Under the pieces are notes generated by a model. It searched no databases, was not told the DNA's origin, and saw only the letters and a list, made by a program, of their open reading frames with translations. DNA of 56,035 nt from Lachnospiraceae bacterium (lineage in GTDB: Bacteria > Bacillota > Clostridia > Lachnospirales > Lachnospiraceae). Numbering within the stretch: position 1 is the first letter of the stretch; each line of letters opens with the position of its first letter. A program made the position numbers and the translations under genes. The DNA lies in the NCBI GenBank assembly GCA_009774625.1, contig VSOB01000014.1, positions 1 through 56,035 on the forward strand. The letters run 5' to 3'. Of this stretch, positions 26,107 to 33,115 are shown piece by piece.

Positions 26107-26324
26107 AGCCCTTCCTCCGCCAGCCGCCTTATGTACTGTCGTATGACTTTTGAAACCGCCGCCGGCTCCATGCGCATTTCAGCTGCGATATCTTCATCGG
26201 TCCACCTTGCCCTTTTCAGAGCCATTATTTTTCCAATATCGATACACTTTGGAACCTTTACCTCCGGTTTTTCCTTGACTCGCTTCGGTTTTTGGGATTT
26301 TGATACGCTTTTTGTCTTAGCCAT
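26103..26324 (-). CDS. Small HTH protein related to the late regulator
   Basis: A 73-residue basic protein: a Lys-rich start, then a helix-turn-helix, IGKIMALKRARWTDEDIAAE followed by MRMEPAAVSKVI. The HTH lines up with the N-terminal HTH of the ArpU-like protein at 25054-25806 (both have GK-x-x-AL, W-x-x-E/D-x-IAAEM and a P-x-AV core). It could bind the same DNA or dimerise with it. ATG 26324 overlaps the upstream gene by eight bases (ATGGCTAA). Confidence 0.65.
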   Translation of the reverse strand: MAKTKSVSKSQKPKRVKEKPEVKVPKCIDIGKIMALKRARWTDEDIAAEMRMEPAAVSKVIRQYIRRLAEEGL

Positions 26325-26544
26325 TTGCTTCCACCCCTTTCCGCAGGGCGCATTCCGTACATAAGGCAGTGGCTCCCTGCTGAAGCGCTACCGAAAGCAG
26401 CGGTGTTTTCCAGCATTCGCACCCGCATGCCGGGCATTGTGTAAGTTCCCATCCATCCCGGCCGGCCGGAATATTCTTTTTCATAGGCATCATGGCATAT
26501 CCACCTTTTTCCTTTGGGCCTCTCGGCCATATCTTTACTTCCAC
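26317..26544 (-). CDS. Small zinc-ribbon phage protein
   Basis: A 75-residue protein starting at GTG 26544 (GGAGGG upstream). It holds two cysteine pairs, QCPACGCECWK and ALCTECALRKG, spaced like a zinc ribbon. Function is unknown. It is one of at least six small zinc-ribbon genes in this early block. Longer frames here are shadows. Confidence 0.6.
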   Translation of the reverse strand: MEVKIWPRGPKEKGGYAMMPMKKNIPAGRDGWELTQCPACGCECWKTPLLSVALQQGATALCTECALRKGVEANG

Positions 26545-26546
26545 TT

Positions 26547-26870
26547 TTATCCCTCCGCTCCCACGTTTCGCAATTTCTGATCAATGATCGGAATCAGCAT
26601 CCTTGCCGACACCCTCATGTGGATCCTGGTAGGAGCCTCCACAATTTTGTAAAGCATATCCGTATATACCTGATCTGCAGATAAGCCCCTGGCATATTCC
26701 TCCGCCTGCTTCCTGGTTTCATCCACAATCGGGATAGTGCTGCACTTCTCAGCAATCTCATGGATCAGTTGCCTTGCCTCATTGGAAAAAGCAACCGTAT
26801 TGTCTGCTTTGACAATATCCATATCGAGCAGATCTGCTATCATATCATCAAGCTTTTTCATTCTCACCAT
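26547..26870 (-). CDS. Phage protein of unknown function
   Basis: A 107-residue, mostly helical protein with a leucine-rich start (LDDMIADLLDMDIVKADN) and no recognised motif. Start ATG 26870 has GGAGG six bases upstream. ATG 26861 with AAGGAG is an alternative. It overlaps the gene upstream by 23 bases. It lies in the block of small early genes between replication genes and the late regulator. Confidence 0.55.
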   Translation of the reverse strand: MVRMKKLDDMIADLLDMDIVKADNTVAFSNEARQLIHEIAEKCSTIPIVDETRKQAEEYARGLSADQVYTDMLYKIVEAPTRIHMRVSARMLIPIIDQKLRNVGAEG

Positions 26871-27135
26871 CTCCTTCCTCCAATCCATCCAGTCTGCCGG
26901 ATAAAACCAGTGCTGTGGCTTCGATCACAATGCTCATTAAGGTCATGTCCAATTCATCCCAGTTTATATGCCCTTTTGCCCGGAACTTCGCATTCTGCCC
27001 TGCTGTTTTCTGCGTAGTCATTTGAATAAGGTCATATACATATTCTTTTAAAGACTGAACATTACCTTTCTGCGCTCCATCCATCAGGAAATACCACATG
27101 GCATCTTTTATTTTATTTGCTGGATTCTCCTTCAT
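26848..27135 (-). CDS. Phage protein of unknown function
   Basis: A 95-residue helical protein. I chose ATG 27135, which has GGAGG upstream, over a longer 141-residue reading whose extra N-terminus is polybasic and without a ribosome site. It contains WYFLMDGAQKGNVQSLKEYVYDLIQM, then a neutral core, and an acidic tail. No family recognised. Confidence 0.55.
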   Translation of the reverse strand: MKENPANKIKDAMWYFLMDGAQKGNVQSLKEYVYDLIQMTTQKTAGQNAKFRAKGHINWDELDMTLMSIVIEATALVLSGRLDGLEEGDGENEKA

Positions 27136-27185
27136 GTCTCGCCTCCGTCTCCTCCTTTTCAATCCCGGCCATCCGTCCGACCTGC

Positions 27186-27332
27186 TCAATATGAAAGCAA
27201 TAATACTCTTTTCCAGGGACAGCTCCCCACTCTTCTTTTCTTCGCTGCCCTTCTCATTCCCCGAGAAGTGCATCTCTTAATATGCCGTTTGTATCCAGGA
27301 CCGACAAATCTGTTTTTATGATACATTCCCAT
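27186..27332 (-). CDS. Small basic ORF, doubtful
   Basis: A 48-codon reading frame too short for usual gene calling. It starts at ATG 27332 with AGGAGGTG six bases upstream, and reads MGMYHKNRFVGPGYKRHIKR then further Arg/Lys. In the same stretch another frame reads GAVPGKEYYCFHIEQVGR and continues EARHEGESSK, which looks more protein-like but lacks a start. Either a tiny basic protein is made or this is a frameshifted relic of one. Confidence 0.3.
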   Translation of the reverse strand: MGMYHKNRFVGPGYKRHIKRCTSRGMRRAAKKRRVGSCPWKRVLLLSY

Positions 27333-27341
27333 AGACACCTC

Positions 27342-27683
27342 CTATTTTTTTACGAGCCTTATCCTTTTCCTATTTCTTTTGGCTCCATAATCAGACATAA
27401 CAAATTCCACACATTCTTCTTTTTGCTGGTTCTGTTTCCGGCGATCCCCATCATATACCCGGCATTCATCACAGTTAAAACACGGCTCCTGCATCTCTCC
27501 GAACTTAACTCTGTCCAGTGATTGCTCTGCATTATTCACGCAAAACTCGCATAGACAGTTGGCACATAGACATACTGGATCTCTTACCTTTTCAAACAGC
27601 TGCTCAAATTGTGTTCGGGGCGGCCTCTGTTCGCTTTCTAGTGGTTTCTCTATGAACTCAAATATATCCATCTGCCGATCCAC
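27342..27683 (-). CDS. Cysteine-rich phage protein, unknown function
   Basis: A 113-residue protein. I chose GTG 27683, with AGGAGG about seven bases upstream. ATG 27671 is four codons later. It carries two dense cysteine clusters, CLCANCLCEFC and CFNCDEC, about 30 residues apart, suggesting two metal sites, and ends in a basic tail (KRNRKRIRLVKK). No family name is known to me. Zinc binding is inferred. Confidence 0.6.
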   Translation of the reverse strand: MDRQMDIFEFIEKPLESEQRPPRTQFEQLFEKVRDPVCLCANCLCEFCVNNAEQSLDRVKFGEMQEPCFNCDECRVYDGDRRKQNQQKEECVEFVMSDYGAKRNRKRIRLVKK

Positions 27684-27693
27684 GCCGTGCCTC

Positions 27694-28386
27694 CTACTGA
27701 ATCCAGTATTCCTGCGGAACTTGCAGAAGCATATTGTCAAATTTTCTAACATCTTCTTCATATTTCCACTTGAATCCGTCCGAAATCTTTTCGGCAATCA
27801 AATACTGCTCCTCTATGCCCTTAACTATTTTAATCCGCTCCATGTTCTCCCCACGCAATATTTTGATTGCAGCCTCCAGACAATCATATCTATACCGGAT
27901 TGCCATATATTGATAGGCAATTTTCAGGCACTGCCCGACAACTTCCAATATCTCCTTTTTGGTCAGTGCCATAATTTTCTTTGCTGCTTCATCTTCCGCA
28001 AATGAATATTCGTATGGCTCCAATCCGTAATAATCCCCCTCATACTGATCAAAGCCCAGATATCCTCCGGCATATCTTGCTCTCGCCGCTGGGAAGAACA
28101 CATCAAAGTAATTCGATATATACTCACCATCTAAATCCTCCTGAAATTGCTCAAGCTCTGCTTCCAAATCTGAAAATGCCATTTTGAACTCATACGCCTC
28201 ATCCTCGTCCCCATTCAATGCATTTACCAGCGATTCTTCATCGTTGTCATACCAATGGATATCTTCACAGGCAGAAATCATATCCCATAATTCTGACTGT
28301 ATCGTATCCACGTTCAGTCCCCTCACAATCGGCTTCTTGTAACGGAGCTGCTTCGCCTTATATGCTTTCATTTCTGCTGCTGTCAT
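27694..28386 (-). CDS. Acidic phage protein, unknown function
   Basis: A 230-residue acidic protein with a basic N-terminus (YKAKQLRYKKPIVRGLN), a Tyr/Gly-rich middle (GGYLGFDQYEGDYYGLEPYEY) and long helices. Nothing catalytic is visible. It is well formed and flanked tightly by small genes, so it is a real gene. I do not recognise the family. Confidence 0.65.
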   Translation of the reverse strand: MTAAEMKAYKAKQLRYKKPIVRGLNVDTIQSELWDMISACEDIHWYDNDEESLVNALNGDEDEAYEFKMAFSDLEAELEQFQEDLDGEYISNYFDVFFPAARARYAGGYLGFDQYEGDYYGLEPYEYSFAEDEAAKKIMALTKKEILEVVGQCLKIAYQYMAIRYRYDCLEAAIKILRGENMERIKIVKGIEEQYLIAEKISDGFKWKYEEDVRKFDNMLLQVPQEYWIQ

Positions 28387-28395
28387 AAAACCTCC

Positions 28396-28611
28396 TCAGT
28401 TATGCGTGGCATCGAAATTCTCCATGGCCCACCTATTTCCAGTTGCTGCCACCGCAAGCCGTGTACGCTCCTGCGGTGTTAAAATCCCATGTGGAACGCT
28501 GTTCAGTGCTTCCATAGTCCCGCAGTCATCGCAGATTATAGTCTTATTGTCAACTCTCGATACGGCCAGGAGCCGCTCAAATTTTCTGCCACATTTCGGA
28601 CATATTTTCAT
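28396..28611 (-). CDS. Small zinc-finger phage protein
   Basis: A 71-residue protein with an N-terminal zinc ribbon: ICPKCGRKFERLL, then IICDDCG, followed by helix-forming LTPQERTRLAVAATGNRW. ATG 28611 is chosen since GGAGGT precedes it. It lies within the 3' end region of the upstream gene's mRNA, with 19 bases between. A nucleic acid or protein adaptor role is possible. Confidence 0.65.
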   Translation of the reverse strand: MKICPKCGRKFERLLAVSRVDNKTIICDDCGTMEALNSVPHGILTPQERTRLAVAATGNRWAMENFDATHN

Positions 28612-28630
28612 TCCATACCTCCATCGCTTA

Positions 28631-29437
28631 TTATCCATGCACATTTCCCCATTCCAACTTAGTTCCACACTCGGAACAAAAGTCGTGGTAGCTACGTACT
28701 ATATTTCCACACTGGCATTTTCCAATACGGCAGCCAATAGCTGTATTTTCTCCCAAATACTCCGGTTCGCATAATTGGGGATGGAGAAGCGCACTCCAAT
28801 CTACTTCCCGAAGAATTTTCCAAAGGCTTTCCACTTCGGGGCTTCTTACGGCAGTCATTGCGTAAGTATGCGCATCATCTGAATAATGATAATCATTTGC
28901 TCTTAAATGTTTCTCCGCCGCTTTTTGTGTAAGAAACATTGTATCTGGATATATCTTCGATACAGCTCTGTAATTAGCCACCCTATGGTCATACCCCTGT
29001 TCTCTCAGCCAATCTGCAACTTCTTCCATATTGTCAAATTCCACGGCATCTTCAAAACCATTCTCATTCCATGAAATACGGATATTCGGATGAAATATAC
29101 CAGTTACCATTTCAATCTTTCTCTGAATTCCATCCGTTCTACTGATTTCATCTAAAAGATCATCCTGAATATATATCATGGCTGATTCCATATCCGTAGC
29201 CACAGTGTCACATCCACCATCGTCCACCAAATCTGCTCCGTCTTCATATCCAGTTTCGATGCCATACTCCTTTTCCGTGCCTTTTATTACCCAAAATCGA
29301 GGATCCGCATTTCCTACTGTATCCTGTGTATTCATCTCCTTCTGCAACTTTAAAAGAAATTGTATTTCCTTTTCAGTCAGGACATGCTTTTCAGTAGTAT
29401 CTTCATGATATTGAAGATGATCATGATATTTAGCCAT
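28631..29437 (-). CDS. Phage protein with C-terminal zinc ribbon, unknown function
   Basis: A 268-residue protein. Residues 1-230 have no motif I know, apart from a region with DMESAMIYIQDDLLDEI and a Trp-rich stretch. The last 35 residues form a zinc ribbon (CQCGN ... FCSECGTKLEWG). A perfect GC-rich hairpin lies just before its AAAGGAG ribosome site. Similar proteins are common in Clostridia prophages, without known function. Confidence 0.65.
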   Translation of the reverse strand: MAKYHDHLQYHEDTTEKHVLTEKEIQFLLKLQKEMNTQDTVGNADPRFWVIKGTEKEYGIETGYEDGADLVDDGGCDTVATDMESAMIYIQDDLLDEISRTDGIQRKIEMVTGIFHPNIRISWNENGFEDAVEFDNMEEVADWLREQGYDHRVANYRAVSKIYPDTMFLTQKAAEKHLRANDYHYSDDAHTYAMTAVRSPEVESLWKILREVDWSALLHPQLCEPEYLGENTAIGCRIGKCQCGNIVRSYHDFCSECGTKLEWGNVHG

Positions 29438-29453
29438 ATCAAGCTCCTTTCCG

Positions 29454-29474
29454 GGCGGCAGCGCCCGCCGCCCT
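29454..29474 (-). promoter_or_regulatory. GC-rich leader hairpin before ribosome site
   Basis: GGGCGGC and GCCGCCC form a perfect seven-base stem with a seven-base loop. On the minus strand it ends three bases before AAAGGAG of the gene at 29437. There is no T-run, so it is not a terminator. It may protect the RNA or set translation of the downstream gene. Confidence 0.4.
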
Positions 29475-29531
29475 GGTTTATTTGTGTGATATCATTCCTT
29501 TCCGAGACCAATCGGAGTATATGGCGCTAAT

Positions 29532-30578
29532 TTATATTGCCACCGGGAGAACGATTGTCTTGAAATCGCTGTCCTCGGCTTCGACAATCATAGGCATCTT
29601 CGGACCCCCAAAGGAAAGCCCGACATTTTCACAGTCAAACGCTTTCAGCGTTTCCAGTACCAGCCGGGCATCAAACCCTATCGTCAATGTCTCTGCTATG
29701 TCCTCCTGAAGCTCGATTGTTTCATGATAATCGGTGGTATTATCTTTAATGCTCAGGCTCAGGGCACCTCCATCCATTTCAAATCTGACCGGACACCTTT
29801 CCTCGGTACACATCTTCGCTCTTGTCATAGCATCCAGCAGGGCGATCCTCGATACGACCGTATGTAACGGAAGTTCCTTGAACAATGTCTGATATTTGAA
29901 ATACTCCCCCTCAATCAGCCGAGTATATATTTCAAAATCCTCCGTGATAAATACCGCGCCCGTCTTGTTGTGCCGAATCTGCACCTCCCCGGACAGCCCG
30001 AGGGACTTCATCTTATCGACCGTATTTTTCGGTATCAGCAGTTCAAATTCTCCGTCATAGTCTATTTTGTCCCATGCCAGCACATGGCCATCCAATCCGG
30101 CAAAGTTCAGCTGCCCGCCGGCCGCCTGCAGACACATGGCAGTCATTACCGTATTGGTATTCTGTGCTGGCACCGCATAGGACACACGTTTCATGGATTC
30201 CAAAAGCATTTCTGCTTTAATCCTCAGCTCGCTCCCATTATCTTGGGAAGCAGTTGCAGGAAACTGTGCCGGATCCAACGTCTGATACTTATTTTTGATC
30301 TTGTCAGCCTTGATCGTGATGATATTGCCAGCCGCAGCGGAAATTTCCATCTCTCCATCCGGCAGGTTATTGATCAGGTCAAACGCCCTTTCCGGAATGA
30401 TGAAGGATTCCCCCTCTGTGCCCTCTATCTTCGCCTTAACGGTCATTTCCATATTGCTGGCGATTAAATAACCATCCCGGACCAAAATACCCTGTAAGAC
30501 CGGCATGGTGGTTTTCTTCGGCACCACTCCCTTAATTTTGTTCAGCTTCTGAGCCAGGTCTGTTTTCTGTATTTTCAT
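29532..30578 (-). CDS. Phage sliding clamp (DNA polymerase III beta subunit-like)
   Basis: A 348-residue protein with three clamp domains. It begins IQKTDLAQKLNKIKGVVPKK and has MPVLQGILV, IIPERAFDLINNLPD, and the third-domain end KTIVLPVAI, all typical of DnaN. It would ring DNA and tether polymerase and partners. Host clamp genes lie near oriC, so a copy among phage replication genes is phage-specific. The PcfK-like protein of this phage ends in a clamp-binding motif, a likely partner. GGAGTGG serves as ribosome site. Confidence 0.9.
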   Translation of the reverse strand: MKIQKTDLAQKLNKIKGVVPKKTTMPVLQGILVRDGYLIASNMEMTVKAKIEGTEGESFIIPERAFDLINNLPDGEMEISAAAGNIITIKADKIKNKYQTLDPAQFPATASQDNGSELRIKAEMLLESMKRVSYAVPAQNTNTVMTAMCLQAAGGQLNFAGLDGHVLAWDKIDYDGEFELLIPKNTVDKMKSLGLSGEVQIRHNKTGAVFITEDFEIYTRLIEGEYFKYQTLFKELPLHTVVSRIALLDAMTRAKMCTEERCPVRFEMDGGALSLSIKDNTTDYHETIELQEDIAETLTIGFDARLVLETLKAFDCENVGLSFGGPKMPMIVEAEDSDFKTIVLPVAI

Positions 30579-31092
30579 CTTTCAATTCCACTCCTTCCAA
30601 AATGAGTATTGTGCATTGCTTCTCCTGCAACCGGTACGGCTCCAGTTCCTGTTCCGTCATAAACTTATGCCCGAACAACTCTTTCATCTTTTTCCAGATA
30701 TCCCAGGGAACCCTATAAAACTTCATCAGCCCTACGGACACCATCACATAGCAGTGGGCCCCAAACTTCTCATAAATATCAAGGCTTTTCCACTGGGTAT
30801 CCGTAACGACATTCTGATTGATTCTGTCGGAATCCGTGTGCTTGGCCTCAAACATAATCCCGCTGCCATCACATAAAATGCCTTTATAATCCGGCTGCCC
30901 TTTCTTTTCATAATAACCACGGACAACTCCTCTTTCGTCCTTGCTGGTGATGTGGAACGGCTCCGGCGTCTTTTCTATATGCGCCCAGCCATTCCGCAGA
31001 TAAAATTCACAGGCATCCGTGATCCAGCGCTCAAAGGTTTCTCCGGCAGCTTTGCTCCGCCTCCCGATCAGCTGCCGCCTCGGATCAGACAT
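30532..31092 (-). CDS. RecU-like Holliday junction resolvase
   Basis: A 186-residue PD-(D/E)xK nuclease resembling RecU. The catalytic set is QPDYKGI (Asp near 68) and FEAKHT (Glu near 82, Lys near 84). The stalk-like region and YVMVSVGLMKFYRVPWDIW follow the same order as RecU. It would cut branched DNA made during phage replication. ATG 31092 overlaps the gene before by eight bases. The clamp gene starts inside its 3' end. Confidence 0.8.
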   Translation of the reverse strand: MSDPRRQLIGRRSKAAGETFERWITDACEFYLRNGWAHIEKTPEPFHITSKDERGVVRGYYEKKGQPDYKGILCDGSGIMFEAKHTDSDRINQNVVTDTQWKSLDIYEKFGAHCYVMVSVGLMKFYRVPWDIWKKMKELFGHKFMTEQELEPYRLQEKQCTILILEGVELKDENTENRPGSEAEQN

Positions 31093-31273
31093 TGGCCTCA
31101 CCAACCTTTGTCAATCCGTCTGCGGCATAACAACCTCTATAACCTTCGAGCCATACACAAAGCGTTCCACATACTTCCTGCGGTTCTACTGTAACAATAA
31201 ACTCTTTTCCCTTATTCTTCTCAGGAACATGGTACTTGTCATTCATAACAACCTTATCTCCAACTTTTAACAT
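31085..31273 (-). CDS. Small phage protein, unknown function
   Basis: A 62-residue beta-rich protein (KVGDKVVMNDKYHVPEKNKG, then EFIVTVEPQ) that resembles the short SH3/KOW-like proteins often found in phage early operons. It overlaps neighbours on both sides (seven and eight bases), so it is coupled to them. No function can be assigned. Confidence 0.55.
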   Translation of the reverse strand: MLKVGDKVVMNDKYHVPEKNKGKEFIVTVEPQEVCGTLCVWLEGYRGCYAADGLTKVGEANV

Positions 31274-31653
31274 TCTGCTCTTACCTCCAAATGCTTTTCG
31301 AGGATTGCCTGAATGCCCTCCAGCTTAGTTGCCCCGATTCCCCGGACATTTCCAATCTCATTGATAATTTTCTCAATGCTGATCGATCTGTATTTAGGCG
31401 CCTGAGCCTTTCCCTGGTTAAAACCCTCGCTCCTGGCTTTCTCCACCCGATCCTCCACGTAATGCACCAGCTGCTCGTCAGTCATTTTCCGCATCTTTAC
31501 AGCCTTTTCGTGGATAATACTTTCGTCTGTTGTGCGCCTGCAGTTTCTCTTCTTCGCCATAGCAATCTTCCTTTCCTCTCTTGATACTCTCCCTATGGCT
31601 ATGCCGGCGGTAATGTCAGCATAGCCCTCTCTGTTCCTATTCCATTTACCCAT
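31267..31653 (-). CDS. Phage protein with NREGY-TAG-AI N-terminal motif
   Basis: A 128-residue protein whose start, KWNRNREGYADITAGIAIG, is a motif I associate with small proteins of Clostridia phages. The middle is charged and helical, and the end (IEKIINEIGNVRGIGATKLEGI) looks like a helix-hairpin-helix DNA-binding segment. ATG 31653 is preferred because it gives the eight-base ATGGGTAA overlap typical of this phage. ATG 31560 with GGAAAGGA is the alternative. Confidence 0.6.
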   Translation of the reverse strand: MGKWNRNREGYADITAGIAIGRVSREERKIAMAKKRNCRRTTDESIIHEKAVKMRKMTDEQLVHYVEDRVEKARSEGFNQGKAQAPKYRSISIEKIINEIGNVRGIGATKLEGIQAILEKHLEVRAEC

Positions 31654-32686
31654 CTGTATCACCGGGGCCTATTGTAATGCTGTCTGCCAATTCTGCCAGA
31701 TGGGGAATATCCAGCCCCAGATCCCGGCAGAATTTCTTGAAACATTCCTTGCACATAAATCCAAACTGTTTCGGCTGCTCTCCGCGCCTGGACCTCGCCA
31801 GCAACGTAATCATGTCGCTCTTTTTCAGCCGGACCTTACATTCGGCACAGACATCATATATTTTCGCTTCCATCTTCGGACTTATCGCCGAGTGCTGAAG
31901 CTGCTTTGGGAATTCTCTCCGCATTCCGTCTTCTCCAACGATAGGGAGCAGACTATCCTTCATAAACACCGGGATCCCTGACTTCTCACACCATGCCACG
32001 ATATCCTCTATCCACTCCTTCTGTGGGATGATCCTGTTTTTACTTCGCCCGGTTTCCGCACCGATAATTATCCAGTTAGGAGAAAATTCATCCCGCTCCC
32101 ACAGGCAGAACGGCGCATGAATCGGCTCAATGCTCCAGAATGTATTGTGTGCATTTGACACGAAACATTTATCTTCCGGCCTGGTGAGCGTGGATCCGTA
32201 CCACATATTTTTACCCGCCGGGAGGATTCCGGCTGAATCAATGCGCTCATATCTTTCCGGGTTCTTTGTGAGAAACAGGTAATTATGTATGGGGTACTTC
32301 CGGCAGATATTGAATATCTCCACAATCCACTCATCCGGCACCCAACTTCCAAACACGTCCGCCATGGCACCTACAAAAATGTTGTTTCCCATTTTCAACT
32401 TTGCCGGGGTATCCAGCCGGTACCGGTGCAGCGTGGGGGCAAATCCAAAGGGGTATACAAGCGGATTCCCTGTTTCATTCAGCATTGGGGCATCCAGCAC
32501 ATATAAGTCTTCTCCCCCATCAGCCGCCGGCACCATGGAATAATCCTTTTTTGCCATCTTATTAAGCCTTACATCACCGGAAAACCGGGCAACCATGCGC
32601 CGGGCATAGCAGTATTCGCAATTATGCCGGCATCCCGTAATGGGATTAAATGTGTGGTCACACCACTCTATCTTCGACCTGTTCAT
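31646..32686 (-). CDS. DUF5131 (phage Gp37/Gp68-type) protein
   Basis: A 346-residue protein of the DUF5131 family. It opens KIEWCDHTFNPITGCRHNCEYCYA, which contains C-x3-C-x2-C as in radical SAM enzymes, and has FVGAMADVFGSWVPDEW and NYLFLTKNPERY as in the family. A C-terminal cysteine set (CAECKVRLKK ... CKECFKKF) may hold zinc. Function of the family is unknown. A radical SAM-like activity on a phage or nucleic acid substrate is a reasonable guess. ATG 32686 has AAAGGGGCGG. Confidence 0.8.
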   Translation of the reverse strand: MNRSKIEWCDHTFNPITGCRHNCEYCYARRMVARFSGDVRLNKMAKKDYSMVPAADGGEDLYVLDAPMLNETGNPLVYPFGFAPTLHRYRLDTPAKLKMGNNIFVGAMADVFGSWVPDEWIVEIFNICRKYPIHNYLFLTKNPERYERIDSAGILPAGKNMWYGSTLTRPEDKCFVSNAHNTFWSIEPIHAPFCLWERDEFSPNWIIIGAETGRSKNRIIPQKEWIEDIVAWCEKSGIPVFMKDSLLPIVGEDGMRREFPKQLQHSAISPKMEAKIYDVCAECKVRLKKSDMITLLARSRRGEQPKQFGFMCKECFKKFCRDLGLDIPHLAELADSITIGPGDTDG

Positions 32687-32936
32687 GTTCCCCGCCCCTT
32701 TCCGCAAACCCTAATTCCTTTTCTTCTTTCCATTCAGTTCCCTTGAAGCTGACTTTCTGCCCGCACTGATCGCAATATCTCGGCTGGTAATTCGGTCCTG
32801 CGTTCAGAATGCTTCCGCACCTGGGACATAAATGCTTCTCGCATTCTGTAATCACAAATCCGTATTTCAGATACGTTTCTGTTCTTGCCGCCGGCCTCCT
32901 GGCTATGTTCTTGGGAATCCAAACTTTTCTAAGCAT
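32658..32936 (-). CDS. Small zinc-ribbon phage protein
   Basis: A 92-residue protein with a clear zinc ribbon (CPRCGSILNAG ... YCDQCGQKV) and a charged C-terminus. ATG 32936 has GGAGGAGGATG upstream and overlaps the previous gene by eight bases (ATGCTTAG). Its end overlaps the DUF5131 start by 29 bases. It may help fold or regulate partner proteins. Unknown. Confidence 0.6.
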   Translation of the reverse strand: MLRKVWIPKNIARRPAARTETYLKYGFVITECEKHLCPRCGSILNAGPNYQPRYCDQCGQKVSFKGTEWKEEKELGFAERGGEHEQVEDRVV

Positions 32937-33114
32937 CTGCATCCTCCTCCCAAAATTCCACGAAATACATTGTCTGCCCCTTGCCACCGGGGCGCTCCTT
33001 TCCGATCCGGGCAGCATATCCCGCTTTTATCAGCAGACAACAAAGAGTATTCCGGTCTTCATCATTCAGCTTCATAAGCAGATTTCTGATCTTATGCCTT
33101 GCCTTATCTGCCAT
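32929..33114 (-). CDS. Small phage protein, unknown function
   Basis: A 61-residue protein with helical N-terminus (KIRNLLMKLNDEDRNTLCCLL) and the end GGKGQTMYFVEFWEED, which looks like a winged-helix tail. It follows PcfJ by one base and overlaps the zinc-ribbon gene. I cannot assign a function. Confidence 0.5.
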   Translation of the reverse strand: MADKARHKIRNLLMKLNDEDRNTLCCLLIKAGYAARIGKERPGGKGQTMYFVEFWEEDADA

Positions 33115-33115
33115 T

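Noticed and set aside
26258..26584. A 108-residue minus-strand frame
   Set aside because: It overlaps the zinc-ribbon gene 26317-26544 and the HTH gene and has no ribosome site. The overlapping genes have clear sites and coupling overlaps.
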